Source: Aurantibacter crassamenti
GTDB lineage: Bacteria; Bacteroidota; Bacteroidia; Flavobacteriales; Flavobacteriaceae
Length of the DNA: 64,000 nucleotides
Assembly (NCBI RefSeq): GCF_016811105.1
Contig: NZ_JAFBGM010000002.1
Coordinates: 930,001-994,000, forward strand
Direction: 5' to 3'
Below the pieces are notes generated by a model. It saw only the letters and a program-made list of their open reading frames with translations. It did not search any database and had not been told where the DNA came from. Positions 1-9,444 of the stretch are shown in pieces (position 1 is the stretch's first letter; each line of letters starts with the position of its first letter). The position numbers were made by a program, and so were the translations under genes.

Positions 1-155
1 ATGAGTAAAGCGAAAACCATACTGAAAAAGAAAGCTACCAATGACGCCATTAATGGATTTCTAAGTTGAACACCTAGCTGTGCATTGAATCCACCTTGCA
101 TGGCCAAAAATATTCCCCCTACAATAGCCAGTATTATGTTGATGTTTTGGTTCAT
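1..155 (-). CDS. YdcZ/DUF606-like membrane transporter, N-terminal fragment
   Basis: The reverse strand has an ATG at 155 opening a frame that runs off the left edge of the window. The 51 visible residues form a hydrophobic segment, a short loop containing MQGGFNAQLG, and the start of a second hydrophobic segment. The pattern 'Q-G-x-x-N-x-x-L-G ... PL-A-L' matches the N-terminus of YdcZ (DUF606), a drug/metabolite-superfamily inner-membrane protein of uncertain substrate. Only the N-terminus is present, so the assignment rests on that motif and on hydrophobicity. Confidence 0.6.
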   Translation of the reverse strand, partial: MNQNINIILAIVGGIFLAMQGGFNAQLGVQLRNPLMASLVAFFFSMVFALL

Positions 156-338
156 GTTCTATTTATTGATGACTCAAAATTATTGGGAAGGTTTCTTTAA
201 AAACTTAAGGTAGATTAAGAAATAAATTAGGAGTTGAAGGTAGATTTGTGTCTGGTTATCAAAATGATATGAGTTAATTCATTTTATAACCATAATCAAT
301 TATCCGTAGAATGGATTAATCAAAATTAGAGAGAGTTT

Positions 339-1058
339 ATGAAAGATCTAAAGCGAATATCAAAACTATCGGGGATTGCCTACCTCATCATTTTCATTAC
401 AGGGATTTACGCAAACTTTTTTGTATTGGTACGATTGGTTGAGCTCGAAAATCCAACATTGACAGTTATTAATTTATCAACAGAAAAATCAGCTTTCGAA
501 CTGGCAATTTTCGGATTCGTAATTATGTTGATTTTTGATTTGGTATTAGTTTGGGGATTGTACAAATTGTTTCGGTCGGTAAGCTGGGAATTTACGTTAA
601 TGGCCTCGACCCTTAGGTTGATAAATGTTCTAATTTTTGGCGTTGCACTATACCATCTTATAGCAGTATTTCATATCGTAACATCAATTGATTCCATAAC
701 TGTACATAACCAATTTTTGGAAACCAAGGTTATAAACCTGCTCAACGATTTCAACAATATATGGTTAATCGGATTGTTATTTTTTGCTTTTCATCTCGCA
801 CTTTTGGCGTATTTGGTTTGGAGATCAAGTGCTGTTCCCAAATGGCTCGGAGTACTGCTTATGATTGCGGCCATAGGATATGTCGTTGATAGCTTTGCCC
901 AATTGTTCTTGCTCAACTACCCCGATTATGAATCGTTTTTTGCACTGGCGGTAATAGTTCCTGGGGTAATCGGAGAATTGACTTTAACATTCTGGTTATT
1001 GTTTCGAAGCAACAAGTTTGCAGAGCTGCCCTATTTAAGTAACCTGAATCGGGCATAA
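339..1058 (+). CDS. DUF4386 family integral membrane protein
   Basis: A 239-residue protein with about six hydrophobic segments, near residues 12-32, 52-76, 90-115, 135-160, 168-192 and 200-222. The N-terminal 'KRISKLSGIAYLIIFITGIY' style segment and overall length resemble the DUF4386 family of bacterial membrane proteins, which has no established function. It lies 69 bp upstream of an ABC transporter gene on the same strand and may be co-transcribed. No catalytic motif is visible. Family assignment is from recognition, not alignment. Confidence 0.7.
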   Translation: MKDLKRISKLSGIAYLIIFITGIYANFFVLVRLVELENPTLTVINLSTEKSAFELAIFGFVIMLIFDLVLVWGLYKLFRSVSWEFTLMASTLRLINVLIFGVALYHLIAVFHIVTSIDSITVHNQFLETKVINLLNDFNNIWLIGLLFFAFHLALLAYLVWRSSAVPKWLGVLLMIAAIGYVVDSFAQLFLLNYPDYESFFALAVIVPGVIGELTLTFWLLFRSNKFAELPYLSNLNRA

Positions 1059-1127
1059 AATGGTAAAGAAATATTGTGGTACAACATTGAAAATAGTCAA
1101 TTAATGTCTTAAAAGAAGTTTAATATA

Positions 1128-2003
1128 ATGAATACATTAAAAATCAATAATCTTAGTCTTACTTATAAAAATGGACATCAAGCCATACAAAATTTTTCTT
1201 TGGAGATTAATAACGGGATGTTTGGATTGTTAGGTCCAAACGGTGCCGGAAAGTCTTCTTTGATGAAAACTATAGTAGGGCTTCAAAACCCCTCGTCAGG
1301 AAGCATAATATTCAATGAGGTTGATATCGTTGGGAATCCCAATTATATCAAAAAAAATTTGGGGTTTCTACCTCAAGACTTTGGGGTGTATCCAAAAGTA
1401 AGTGCCAATGACCTTCTAAACCATATCGCCATTTTGAAGGGCATAAAAAATAATGATGAACGTTCAACTCAAATTAAATATCTATTGCAGAAGGTGAATC
1501 TTTGGGACTTTAAAGATAAGGAGGTTCATACGTTTTCCGGCGGGATGAAACAGCGTTTCGGCGTGGCGCAAGCCTTACTGGGAAAACCAAAAATCATTAT
1601 TGTAGATGAGCCAACGGCAGGACTGGACCCAGAAGAGCGTAACCGCTTCAATACCTTGTTAAATGACATTAGTACCAAAGTAATTGTCATTCTCTCCACA
1701 CACCTGGTAGAGGATGTAAGGAATTTATGTTCGGAAATGACGATTATGAATAAAGGTCAGATTTTAAAATCCGGTAAACCGAAAGAATTGATTTCAAAAC
1801 TGGAAAACAAAATCTGGTCAAAGTCAATCAAAAAGGATGAATTGGAATTCTATCAATCAAATTTCAACATTATCAGTCAGCAATTAATAGAAAGACAATT
1901 ACAGCTTACTGTATTTTCAATGGAACGGCCAAAGAATTTTGAAGCCACAACACCTTTGTTGGAGCACGTTTATTTTCATGCACTTTCTCAAAATAACGAA
2001 TAA
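1128..2003 (+). CDS. ABC transporter ATP-binding protein
   Basis: A 291-residue ATPase of the ABC-2 exporter type. Walker A GPNGAGKSS is at residues 36-44, the signature FSGGMKQ begins near 136, and Walker B with the catalytic Glu (VDEPTAGLDP) begins near 159. The switch His is in STHLVED. The last ~70 residues are an accessory tail. Its stop codon overlaps the next gene's ATG (TAATG), so the two are translationally coupled and it almost certainly energises the membrane part of that fusion protein. The substrate is unknown. Confidence 0.93.
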   Translation: MNTLKINNLSLTYKNGHQAIQNFSLEINNGMFGLLGPNGAGKSSLMKTIVGLQNPSSGSIIFNEVDIVGNPNYIKKNLGFLPQDFGVYPKVSANDLLNHIAILKGIKNNDERSTQIKYLLQKVNLWDFKDKEVHTFSGGMKQRFGVAQALLGKPKIIIVDEPTAGLDPEERNRFNTLLNDISTKVIVILSTHLVEDVRNLCSEMTIMNKGQILKSGKPKELISKLENKIWSKSIKKDELEFYQSNFNIISQQLIERQLQLTVFSMERPKNFEATTPLLEHVYFHALSQNNE

Positions 2004-5000
2004 TGAACTCCATAATTCAATTCGAATTAAAGCATGGTTCAGGGCATTGGGTTACTTATCTTACTGCTCTAATTCTAATGTTTCTAGGTTTCTTTTCCGG
2101 TAATAGGTTTAATCTAACTGCTGGAGAGGGAATTTACCTCAATTCCCCGTACACCATTGGTTTTATGATGGGAATGTTAAGTCTGTCGATTATATTTTTT
2201 GCCATTTTATTTTCAAACCAACTCCTTTTTAAAGAATGGGATGCAAAATTCGACAGTGTTTTTTTTGCGCTACCAGTCTCTAAGATGTCATTTTTAAATG
2301 GGAAATTCGGGCTTCTATTCCTAAAAACATTTATATGTTTTGGACTGCTTATTTTAGGTTTTGTCATAGGTCAAAATTTGCGGATTGGAAGTGAAATGCA
2401 AGATGGCTTTAATACGGTGCACTATTTGTACCCACTGCTTTTATTCGGATTGCTCAATTGTTTCTTAGTTTGCAGCTTTTTATTTTTTATAGCCTATGCA
2501 ACTCGTAAGAAGCTATTGGTAGTTGTAGGCGGCCTATTGCTTTATGTCCTTTATATGGTGCTTTTAGTGTTTTCAAACTCCCCATTTATGTCCGGTAGTT
2601 TACCCCAATCCATAGAAACACAACAAATTTCAGCCCTATTGGACCCCTTTGGTTTGTCAGCTTATTTTTTTGAAGCAAGAACATTTTCAGTACAACAAAA
2701 GAATGAATTTATTGTTCCGTTGTTCGGATTGCTATTAATAAACAGATTTGTAATCGTTCTCATATCAGGATTCTTTCTATGGATGAGTTATCGATTATTT
2801 TCTTTTTCCAGAAAGAAGGGTAAAAGAGCCCCTAAAAAAATAGGGATAGATGCGACAAATTTCATAACAACACCCAAAAAAGTCAAAAATCCTCAACTTT
2901 ATTTTGGAGATTTTGCAAGTTTTAAATCGGTGCTGTCTTTTGCGAAAATAGATTTAATTTATCTCTTTAAAAGTGTCACTATTGTTGCCGTCTCCATACT
3001 TCTAATGTTTTATATAGGAATGGAAATGTACGCCGAAATAGATAAAGGCATTCGATTACCAGGAAAATATGCGAGTTCTGGACTTTTGGCTACATCGATT
3101 TCTGAAAACTTTCATTTATTCGGGTTATTGATTTTGGTCTATTTCATTAATGATGTGTATTGGAGAAGTCATTCTTCTGGCTTCAATTTGATTGAAAAAA
3201 GCTCTTATTTTTCCAAAAGTAAGATGAAGGGGCATTTAGTTTCAGTCAGCGTTTTAGCGTGCTTTTTTACTGTACTGCTAATTTCCGAAGGATTGATATT
3301 TCAATTCAGCTACAATTACCTTCATATTGATTGGAATGCGTATTTAGGGGTAATTATCTTTAATACAGCACCTTTACTTCTTTTTACTGCCTTTTTGTTG
3401 TTGATAAACGATTCTATCAGTAATCGATACGTTGCTTTAGGCGTTTCAACGGTAGCGGTTTTTGCGTTAGCAACTCCATTATCCAAAACAATTCTTCCTT
3501 ATCCATTATTACAAATTTTTTCAGGCTTTAAAGGTAATTTCAGCGATTTTAACGGTTATGGAGTTTATAGTTCTGCTTTCTCTCAACGGCTTTTATTCGG
3601 GCTCGGCTTCATCTCTTTATTATGGTTACTTAATGATTTTTTAAGGACAAAAATGTGGCATATTAGAAAGTCTATTTTCGTCTCTGTTTTAGTGGTTTTG
3701 GGTGTTGTTAGCGGAATTCAATTCATGAAAGGGTATGTGCCTAAAGATGACGAAAAGTTAATTGTAAATGCTGTGAATTATGAAAAAGATTTACGTGGCT
3801 ACGAAATGATGCCACAACCCACCATTACCGATGTGACTACTGAAGTTCAACTATATCCCTCCGAGAATGCATATCAAATTCAAGGGGAATATATTCTAGA
3901 GAATCAAACCGAAAAACCTATTGATAAAATATTGGTCAATTTTCATCCCGATTTACAAATTGAATCCGCTTTGTTTAGAGGCACGAATGAGCGTTTGAAA
4001 ATAGATGTGCAGGAAACTGAAGTAAAATTGAAATACCCATTACAATCTAATGAAAAATCAAGTTTAAACTTCACTATAACATACAAATGGTTTGCTGTAA
4101 ATGGCCATCAATCTTTTAATGCCATTGTAGAAAATGGATCGTTTATGCGAATTAGCAATTATTTTCCATCTATTGGTTATCAGAAGGATCGCGCAATTGA
4201 AGACGAACAAACGCGCAAAGAATTTCAATTAGGGAAAGCTTTAGAAGTAAAGAAGTTGGAAGCGCCAGAAGTTTTCAAGAACGATTTTATCAATTTGAAT
4301 ATGACCGTTTCTACAGAAACTTCACAAACTGCCATAGCAACGGGCGATTTAGTAAAACAATGGTCTGATGCTAATAGAAATTATTTCAACTATAAAGCTA
4401 AAAATATTCCTTTTCGATTTGCGGTGTCATCCGCTGTATACGAACATAAAACGATTCAGCACAAAAACATAGATGTCAATGTGTTTTACACCAAAAACCA
4501 TTTTGAAAATGTAGCCCACTTACTTGATAATGCTAAACTTGCATTGGATTATTGCATAACTCATTTTGGAGCATATCCTTTTAAAAGCATCAATTTTGCC
4601 GAAATTTCTTCTTTTACCAAAGGATTTGCAGCGACCGCGTATCCTTCAGCCATCTTTATGACAGAGGATATGATTTTTCATACGAATCTTCAAAGCGATA
4701 AAAAACAAGATGTCATCAATGAGTTGGCCGGACACGAGCTTTCCCATCTTTGGTGGGGAAATAGCCAAATAAACCCAGACGATAGAGAAGGTGCTTCAAT
4801 GCTCACCGAAACATTGGCAATGTACACTGAAATGATGCTGTATAAAAAGATGTATGGCAAAGAAAAAATGATGGAACGTTTACAAATTCATCAACAAATC
4901 TATGATAGTGAAAAAGGATTATATGAAAACCAACCACTCTATAAAGTGACTAACGGAAACTCTCATATTGCTTATTCTAAAGGAGCAATTGTCATGGTAG

Positions 5001-5173
5001 AGCTATCTGAAGTATTGGGAGAGCATAAAGTAAATTTGGCACTTAAAAATTTCCTTTTAAATAATCAAAACCCTAAAAAACCAACATCGTTAGATCTACT
5101 TGAGGAATTTTATAAAGTTGCGCCCAATCAACAGATTAAAAACGAAATAGACAAACTATTTAACCGAATTTAA
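2003..5173 (+). CDS. ABC-2 permease fused to M1-like zinc aminopeptidase domain
   Basis: A 1056-residue fusion. The first ~590 residues contain about a dozen hydrophobic segments in two ABC-2-like blocks, separated by a basic loop near 270-300. Residues ~600-1056 are a soluble M1 gluzincin-like region with HELSH at 911-915 and a candidate third zinc ligand Glu936 in MLTETLAMY. The HExxH-to-Glu gap is 20 residues rather than the textbook 18, and no GxMEN motif is visible; a 'TAYPSAIFMTED' segment sits where it should be. Such permease/M1 fusions occur in Bacteroidota next to an ABC ATPase, as here. Whether the domain cleaves peptides or only senses them is unknown. The 298 bp downstream (5174-5471) show no gene or clear terminator. 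Confidence 0.88.
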   Translation: MNSIIQFELKHGSGHWVTYLTALILMFLGFFSGNRFNLTAGEGIYLNSPYTIGFMMGMLSLSIIFFAILFSNQLLFKEWDAKFDSVFFALPVSKMSFLNGKFGLLFLKTFICFGLLILGFVIGQNLRIGSEMQDGFNTVHYLYPLLLFGLLNCFLVCSFLFFIAYATRKKLLVVVGGLLLYVLYMVLLVFSNSPFMSGSLPQSIETQQISALLDPFGLSAYFFEARTFSVQQKNEFIVPLFGLLLINRFVIVLISGFFLWMSYRLFSFSRKKGKRAPKKIGIDATNFITTPKKVKNPQLYFGDFASFKSVLSFAKIDLIYLFKSVTIVAVSILLMFYIGMEMYAEIDKGIRLPGKYASSGLLATSISENFHLFGLLILVYFINDVYWRSHSSGFNLIEKSSYFSKSKMKGHLVSVSVLACFFTVLLISEGLIFQFSYNYLHIDWNAYLGVIIFNTAPLLLFTAFLLLINDSISNRYVALGVSTVAVFALATPLSKTILPYPLLQIFSGFKGNFSDFNGYGVYSSAFSQRLLFGLGFISLLWLLNDFLRTKMWHIRKSIFVSVLVVLGVVSGIQFMKGYVPKDDEKLIVNAVNYEKDLRGYEMMPQPTITDVTTEVQLYPSENAYQIQGEYILENQTEKPIDKILVNFHPDLQIESALFRGTNERLKIDVQETEVKLKYPLQSNEKSSLNFTITYKWFAVNGHQSFNAIVENGSFMRISNYFPSIGYQKDRAIEDEQTRKEFQLGKALEVKKLEAPEVFKNDFINLNMTVSTETSQTAIATGDLVKQWSDANRNYFNYKAKNIPFRFAVSSAVYEHKTIQHKNIDVNVFYTKNHFENVAHLLDNAKLALDYCITHFGAYPFKSINFAEISSFTKGFAATAYPSAIFMTEDMIFHTNLQSDKKQDVINELAGHELSHLWWGNSQINPDDREGASMLTETLAMYTEMMLYKKMYGKEKMMERLQIHQQIYDSEKGLYENQPLYKVTNGNSHIAYSKGAIVMVELSEVLGEHKVNLALKNFLLNNQNPKKPTSLDLLEEFYKVAPNQQIKNEIDKLFNRI

Positions 5174-5471
5174 AAATAAATAACGGAGGTAAAACAGATT
5201 GATAAGAAAATGTATATGTATGGAAAGCATTCATTAGGCTTACACATCCCTTTTGAAAGAAGGGGTCTAGTTATTTTTTTAAATACCTGTCTTAAACATC
5301 CATGCTAGTCTAAATAAATCCGAAGACTTCTTTTATTGTTAAAGGTTCGAAAATTCAGGTTCAACAGCTAGGTAATTAGCGAATTGTTCTTTTTTGGTAT
5401 GTGTTGAAGTAGCTCGGACCCCTGATGATTACTATAAATTTATATAGGAGCTCCTCACGTGAAGTCAATTG

Positions 5472-5774
5472 CTAAGGTTGCAGCAAATCATTTGTAATAT
5501 CCAAATGGAAAAGCACATCTGTACTTTCACAACTTCTCTTCATTGCTTGAATCAGTTCATTAGTGGTTTCGGGAAGCTTGCTTCCTGCCTGCTCCCATGT
5601 TTCCTTATTAGGCCATTGGGCGTAAGCCATATAATTACCTTCTTCATCTTTATGAAGACGAGAGCCTAGACCACCTGAATAGTTCATAAATGCTTCTGTC
5701 AATTTTTCCCATACAATTTCAAAGTCATTTTCAAAACCATTGATAACATTGAACTTATAGATTACAACGTGCAT
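5472..5774 (-). CDS. Antibiotic biosynthesis monooxygenase (ABM) domain protein
   Basis: A 100-residue single-domain protein beginning MHVVIYKFNV. The order of strands and helices, with a Gly-rich 'GGLGSRLH' and a YMAYAQWP strand, is typical of the dimeric ferredoxin-like ABM fold (quinol monooxygenase/YgiN-like). Such small proteins act on quinones or other electron-rich ring compounds, but the residues here do not define a substrate. It is the last gene of a three-gene minus-strand run with the DoxX-like and outer-membrane-like genes, 41 bp from the DoxX gene. Confidence 0.8.
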   Translation of the reverse strand: MHVVIYKFNVINGFENDFEIVWEKLTEAFMNYSGGLGSRLHKDEEGNYMAYAQWPNKETWEQAGSKLPETTNELIQAMKRSCESTDVLFHLDITNDLLQP

Positions 5775-5815
5775 TATTTTATTTTAATAGTTAACATAGA
5801 TGATAAAAAAAAGGG

Positions 5816-6217
5816 TTAATCCCAATGATTGGAAGTTGACAAGGCGTATTTGCCAGCACCACTCACGTAAAATACGATTCCTGCCATTAGATAAATAAAT
5901 AATAAATCCAAAGACCATCCTCCAAATTGGTTCAATTTAAATATATTTTGGGTTTGCGCCATTACAATAGCCACTAGGCAATTAAAGGAGAAAATCAATC
6001 CGGCCAATCTGGTTCTAAATCCCATCATCAGCATTAAAGGGGCTACTATCTCGCCAATAAAAATGCCATTTGCTATAAACTTTGGCAAACCATATTGTTC
6101 AAAAAGGCTTCCAATAAATCCCGTGCCTTCGATTACTTTGTTGATACCATAAATCAACATGGTAAAGGGTATCGCCAATCTTAGAATTAAAATTCCTAGG
6201 TTCTTGTTTCTTTTCAT
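5816..6217 (-). CDS. DoxX family membrane protein
   Basis: A 133-residue protein with four hydrophobic helices at about 9-27, 50-68, 73-91 and 100-121. The short 'GFIGSLFEQYGLP' loop after helix 1 and 'FRTRLAGL' between helices 2 and 3 match the DoxX/SURF4-like family, small inner-membrane proteins often linked to quinone or thiol redox. The ABM-domain gene downstream fits a redox theme, but that link is inference. It is separated by 18 bp from the gene upstream. Confidence 0.8.
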   Translation of the reverse strand: MKRNKNLGILILRLAIPFTMLIYGINKVIEGTGFIGSLFEQYGLPKFIANGIFIGEIVAPLMLMMGFRTRLAGLIFSFNCLVAIVMAQTQNIFKLNQFGGWSLDLLFIYLMAGIVFYVSGAGKYALSTSNHWD

Positions 6218-6235
6218 TGTATTAAATATTTAAGG

Positions 6236-6856
6236 TTAAAAATTATACTTTAGAAATATGCCCATGTTCTGTAACTTTTTTCGAGCGTTGTTGAACTGAT
6301 CCAGGTTTAATGCCAACCCAGTTATCAACTGTTTTTTTAGCATTCCGATTTTAAACTGTTGCAATCCTCTGATATATCCGTTGGCATTTATGTTTGCCGT
6401 CGCAAGAAGATTTATATAGCCTTTATAGTCATTACTTAAATCCGGGGTATAACTTAATACCAAGGATTGCTCAAATGAAAACCCTTTTTGATATGTACTG
6501 CCAGCAGTATAGGCAAAGGAAAAATTGGCCGTTCTAAATGAAAAACCTAAAGACACTGTGCAGAATGCCCCTGGATTCTTAATCCCTATTGCAGTGTTGA
6601 GCTTAACTTTTTCATTGAAATGATAAGAGAAATTATTCCTGACAAAGTAGATATTGTTGGCATCCTCTTCATATTCGGTATCAAATAGTGTCAAATTATC
6701 AACAGATAGTCTTGGATTGATCGAATATTTAATTAGATGTTTATAGGTTACAGAACGGTTGCCTAATACTAAATCTGGTGAGAAGTTCAATTCTTGACCC
6801 GCAACGCTTAAAACGGTCAAATAAATCAAAATAAGTAAAGATATTTTTCTAGACAT
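6236..6856 (-). CDS. Predicted outer-membrane beta-barrel protein, function unknown
   Basis: A 206-residue secreted protein. Residues 1-20 are a signal peptide ending in VAGQ, the usual Bacteroidota cleavage context. The rest is alternating polar/aromatic strands ending in a terminal Phe (FLKYNF), the C-terminal signature of outer-membrane barrels. No named family is recognised. It heads the run with the DoxX and ABM genes. The 189 bp upstream show no clear promoter. Confidence 0.65.
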   Translation of the reverse strand: MSRKISLLILIYLTVLSVAGQELNFSPDLVLGNRSVTYKHLIKYSINPRLSVDNLTLFDTEYEEDANNIYFVRNNFSYHFNEKVKLNTAIGIKNPGAFCTVSLGFSFRTANFSFAYTAGSTYQKGFSFEQSLVLSYTPDLSNDYKGYINLLATANINANGYIRGLQQFKIGMLKKQLITGLALNLDQFNNARKKLQNMGIFLKYNF

Positions 6857-7045
6857 TGCTGCTATTTTTGATTCACAACAAATTTATAGTCAAGCAATTG
6901 GGGGTTGATTAAGGTAGCTTAAGAAATCAAGTGGACCGAAAGAAAACTATCGGGTCGATTCGGATGATTGCATAAAAAAGGGGCAGCTGTTTTCCATTTA
7001 TTGAAACAAACAATTACCCTTTCATATTAAATTTACATCTCGTGT

Positions 7046-7774
7046 TCAATTCATGGGCAAGGAGTAACTTTCCAAAACCCCATAAGTTTCAAACCCCATT
7101 TTGGTATAGATCCTTTCTCCCGCTTGTGAAGCAACCAAAAACACTTTTTTGCTTTGGTTCTTTATAGCTTCATTAACTAAAAGTTGTGTCATCTTTTTTC
7201 CAAGTCCCAATCCCCTGTAATCAGCTATTGTGCCAATCATATGGATACCGGAAACGCCATTTTTGTCCAAATAAACCATGCCACAACTGGGAAAAGAATT
7301 CTGGTATGTCCCCAGAAAGAGTTTAAACGCGGGGTCCTTGTATAGCGGAATTACTGTGGACGTTTTAACAGGGTATCCAAAGGACTCGGATGCTACTTCT
7401 GCAAATAGCCTAGCTTCGTATTCCGAATGAACCTGTAGAAAATCAGAATCCGTAATGTTACCATATAAAGATCCATTAGTTGTCAAAGCCATGGCCTTTA
7501 ATGTAGAAGTTAAACTGTACCCATTAGATGTCAGTATTTTTTCAACGGACGCCTGTTCATACACCTCGACTGAATTAGGTAACTTTTTTGATCGTATTTT
7601 TTGTTGGAGATCCTTTAGGTCAAGCGCATCAACGTTTATATTGAAAATCTTACTGGGCCATGAGTTTTCAGATGGATGGGTGCTGTTAAAACCTTTTTCT
7701 TTTTTAATGAAACCACCATTATGCCCTATTTGTTTCCAAAACGCGAATAAATGTTCAATTATTTTTTTGTTCAT
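7046..7774 (-). CDS. GNAT family N-acetyltransferase
   Basis: A 242-residue protein. The C-terminal half (about 110-242) has the GNAT acetyl-CoA binding motif A, with ADYRGLGLGKKMTQLL (consensus RGxGxG) near 195-210. It is followed by 'KKVFLVASQAGERIYTKMGFE', a classic motif B with the Tyr-x-x-x-Gly-Phe end. The N-terminal ~100 residues are not clearly assignable and may be a second degenerate GNAT-like or substrate domain. The acceptor is unknown. It stands alone between the outer-membrane-like gene and the FMN reductase gene. Confidence 0.85.
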   Translation of the reverse strand: MNKKIIEHLFAFWKQIGHNGGFIKKEKGFNSTHPSENSWPSKIFNINVDALDLKDLQQKIRSKKLPNSVEVYEQASVEKILTSNGYSLTSTLKAMALTTNGSLYGNITDSDFLQVHSEYEARLFAEVASESFGYPVKTSTVIPLYKDPAFKLFLGTYQNSFPSCGMVYLDKNGVSGIHMIGTIADYRGLGLGKKMTQLLVNEAIKNQSKKVFLVASQAGERIYTKMGFETYGVLESYSLPMN

Positions 7775-7851
7775 GATTTTCTGTTTTTGTTAAACCGATA
7801 AAGAAGGAACTGCAAAATATTGTTTAATCATTCCAAGTAATTAGTATATAT

Positions 7852-8469
7852 CTATAAAAATCCTTTTGATTTAAACTGTTTGGTAATCTTAGTCATTAGT
7901 TCATCAATTTCGAATGAACCATCTTTTTCCGGAAGTGGTTTGTCTTTTAAGAAGCTTATAACCAGACTTTTAAGTAGGTATGATTCCTTTATATTATTCA
8001 GACTTTTAGTGTCCTCATTATAATTCTGTTGAAAGCTGCCCAACGAAAAACGGCCTACGAGCTGCCCTCCCCATCGTGGTATCAGATTGGCCAATATTTC
8101 CAAATGGGTACTACCTCCCGTTGCTCCTGGTGATGTACTTAAAAGAAGAATGGGTTTGTCGCCTAAGAAACGTTGGTCTATTCTTGATAGCCAGTCAATG
8201 GTATTTTTTAAAAAAGCCGTAGGAAGACCATTATGTTCTGGAGAAGCTAGAATAAATCTTTCTGCCGAGGCAAATAATTGAAATAGTTTTTTGGCAAGGT
8301 CTGGGATACCTCTTTGTTCTATTTCCTGACTGTAAATTGGTAGGTTATATTTTTTAAGGTCTACAAACTCAATCCCGCTGTTAGGGAATTCCTTACTAAT
8401 GTATTTTATCAACTTTTCGTTTATAGAAGCTGGATTGTTGCTGCCCGTAAATGCGACTATTCTTTTCAT
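7852..8469 (-). CDS. NADPH-dependent FMN reductase family oxidoreductase
   Basis: A 205-residue flavodoxin-fold protein. The N-terminal FTGSNNPASINEKL is the phosphate-binding loop for FMN. The central 'SPEHNGLPTAFLKNTIDWLSR' style segment (near residues 94-115) and LLLSTSPGATGGS are the hallmarks of the NADPH-dependent FMN reductase/azoreductase family, which moves electrons from NAD(P)H through FMN to quinones, azo compounds or metals. The substrate cannot be told from sequence. It lies 80 bp downstream of the Crp-like regulator on the same strand, which could control it. Confidence 0.88.
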   Translation of the reverse strand: MKRIVAFTGSNNPASINEKLIKYISKEFPNSGIEFVDLKKYNLPIYSQEIEQRGIPDLAKKLFQLFASAERFILASPEHNGLPTAFLKNTIDWLSRIDQRFLGDKPILLLSTSPGATGGSTHLEILANLIPRWGGQLVGRFSLGSFQQNYNEDTKSLNNIKESYLLKSLVISFLKDKPLPEKDGSFEIDELMTKITKQFKSKGFL

Positions 8470-8549
8470 TTTATACTGAGTTCAATGATTGCAGTACAAA
8501 CCTATTAGAAGTAAAAATGAATAATCTTAATCTGGATTAATAAATGAGT

Positions 8550-9188
8550 TTATCTCAAATTTTTGCGAAGGGTACTTAGAAATTCGGGAGTGATACCCAA
8601 ATAAGAAGCGATCATATATTGAGGGACCCTTTGTTCAATTTCCCTGTATTTTGTGCGGAATTCTAAATATCGTACTTCAGCTGATTTTGCCATCGCATCA
8701 ATTGTGCGATATTGAAAAGCGACATAGGCATTTTCAAATTTTATCCTAAAGAATCGCTCAATTGCAGGAACCGCATCATAAAGGTTATTCAAAGTGTCTC
8801 GTTGTATTTGCAGAATTGTGCTTTTTTCCAAAGCTTGGACAAATTGTTTAGAAGGAGTTTTGGTAAGATAGCTATATAGGTCATTCACCCACCATTCTTC
8901 GATACCAAATTGAACGATATGTTCTTTGGCCTCTTCATCCATATAATATGCCCTTAAACATCCCTCAGCAATGAATTGCATATGCGAAGAAATTTCTCCT
9001 GCAAATAATAAAACTTCCTTTTTCTGTAAACGGTTTTCTTTAAAGCTGTTACTAACAATTACTGCCTCTTCATTTGTAAGTGTAATTGTTTGTCGTAGAT
9101 GTTTTATGAGTTTATCTTTTGCCTCCAAAATCGAAAAATAGAGTTTTAAGCTAGAAAAATTAACTATTTCATTTAGAACATTGTTCAT
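8550..9188 (-). CDS. Crp/Fnr family transcriptional regulator
   Basis: A 212-residue protein with a cyclic-nucleotide-binding-like beta-roll (about 35-140) and a short C-terminal winged-helix region. The end 'MIASYLGITPEFLSTLRKNL' is the HTH typical of the many Bacteroidota Crp-like regulators that often sit beside redox or detoxification genes. The cAMP-binding arginine signature is not evident, so the ligand is unknown. It probably acts on the FMN reductase gene just downstream (inference from position). Confidence 0.87.
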   Translation of the reverse strand: MNNVLNEIVNFSSLKLYFSILEAKDKLIKHLRQTITLTNEEAVIVSNSFKENRLQKKEVLLFAGEISSHMQFIAEGCLRAYYMDEEAKEHIVQFGIEEWWVNDLYSYLTKTPSKQFVQALEKSTILQIQRDTLNNLYDAVPAIERFFRIKFENAYVAFQYRTIDAMAKSAEVRYLEFRTKYREIEQRVPQYMIASYLGITPEFLSTLRKNLR

Positions 9189-9242
9189 TGGTTTTACAAA
9201 ATTAATAAACTATTGATAAGTAATTGATTAGAAGATAAAAAG

Positions 9243-9269
9243 TTACGGTTCGAATCCGTGTTCCCCGAG
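9243..9269 (+). other. tRNA 3'-end relic A (T arm plus acceptor strand)
   Basis: The sequence has a T stem-loop (TACGG-TTCGAAT-CCGTG) followed by TTCCCCGAG, which looks like the 3' strand of an acceptor stem. No D arm, anticodon arm or matching 5' acceptor strand is found in the preceding 55 bp, so it is a fragment rather than a gene. It resembles relic C at 15565-15586: both read GGTTCxAATCC, then TTCCCCGA, then GAACCT. Confidence 0.55.
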
Positions 9270-9388
9270 AACCTAAACCAGCAACATCAAAAAAGACGGG
9301 GGTTTGGCAAAGTGATAGGTAAAACAAGTAACCGAATAGGTCTCCCTGAAACTTGATTTTTATAGGATTTTGGATTTTTATAAAAAAT

Positions 9389-9411
9389 AAAAACCTGAAT
9401 TTCAGGGTTTT
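9389..9411 (-). terminator. Hairpin next to tRNA relic B
   Basis: CCTGAA-T-TTCAGG (9394-9406) is flanked by an A-run on one side and a T-run on the other. Read on the minus strand it lies just after relic B, the same arrangement as the 28-bp palindrome after the real tRNA-Pro. It may be the terminator of a decayed tRNA gene or a duplicated flank. Confidence 0.45.
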
Positions 9412-9422
9412 ATATTCAATTC

Positions 9423-9444
9423 GTCGGGGTGGCAGGATTAGAAC
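9423..9444 (-). repeat. tRNA relic B: imperfect direct repeat of tRNA-Pro 3' end
   Basis: These 22 bases match 15769-15790 (the 3' end of tRNA-Pro and one flanking base) at 20 positions in the same orientation. The T-loop of the relic is changed from TTCGAAT to TTCTAAT, which would not function. A direct repeat of a tRNA 3' end about 6.3 kb away is what an old integration event at the tRNA leaves as attL/attR. A decayed duplicate tRNA is the alternative. Confidence 0.55.

Noticed and set aside
5174-5471. Gap after the ABC/M1 fusion searched for an sRNA or terminator
   Set aside because: No stable hairpin with a T-run, no promoter match and no open frame with a recognisable product.
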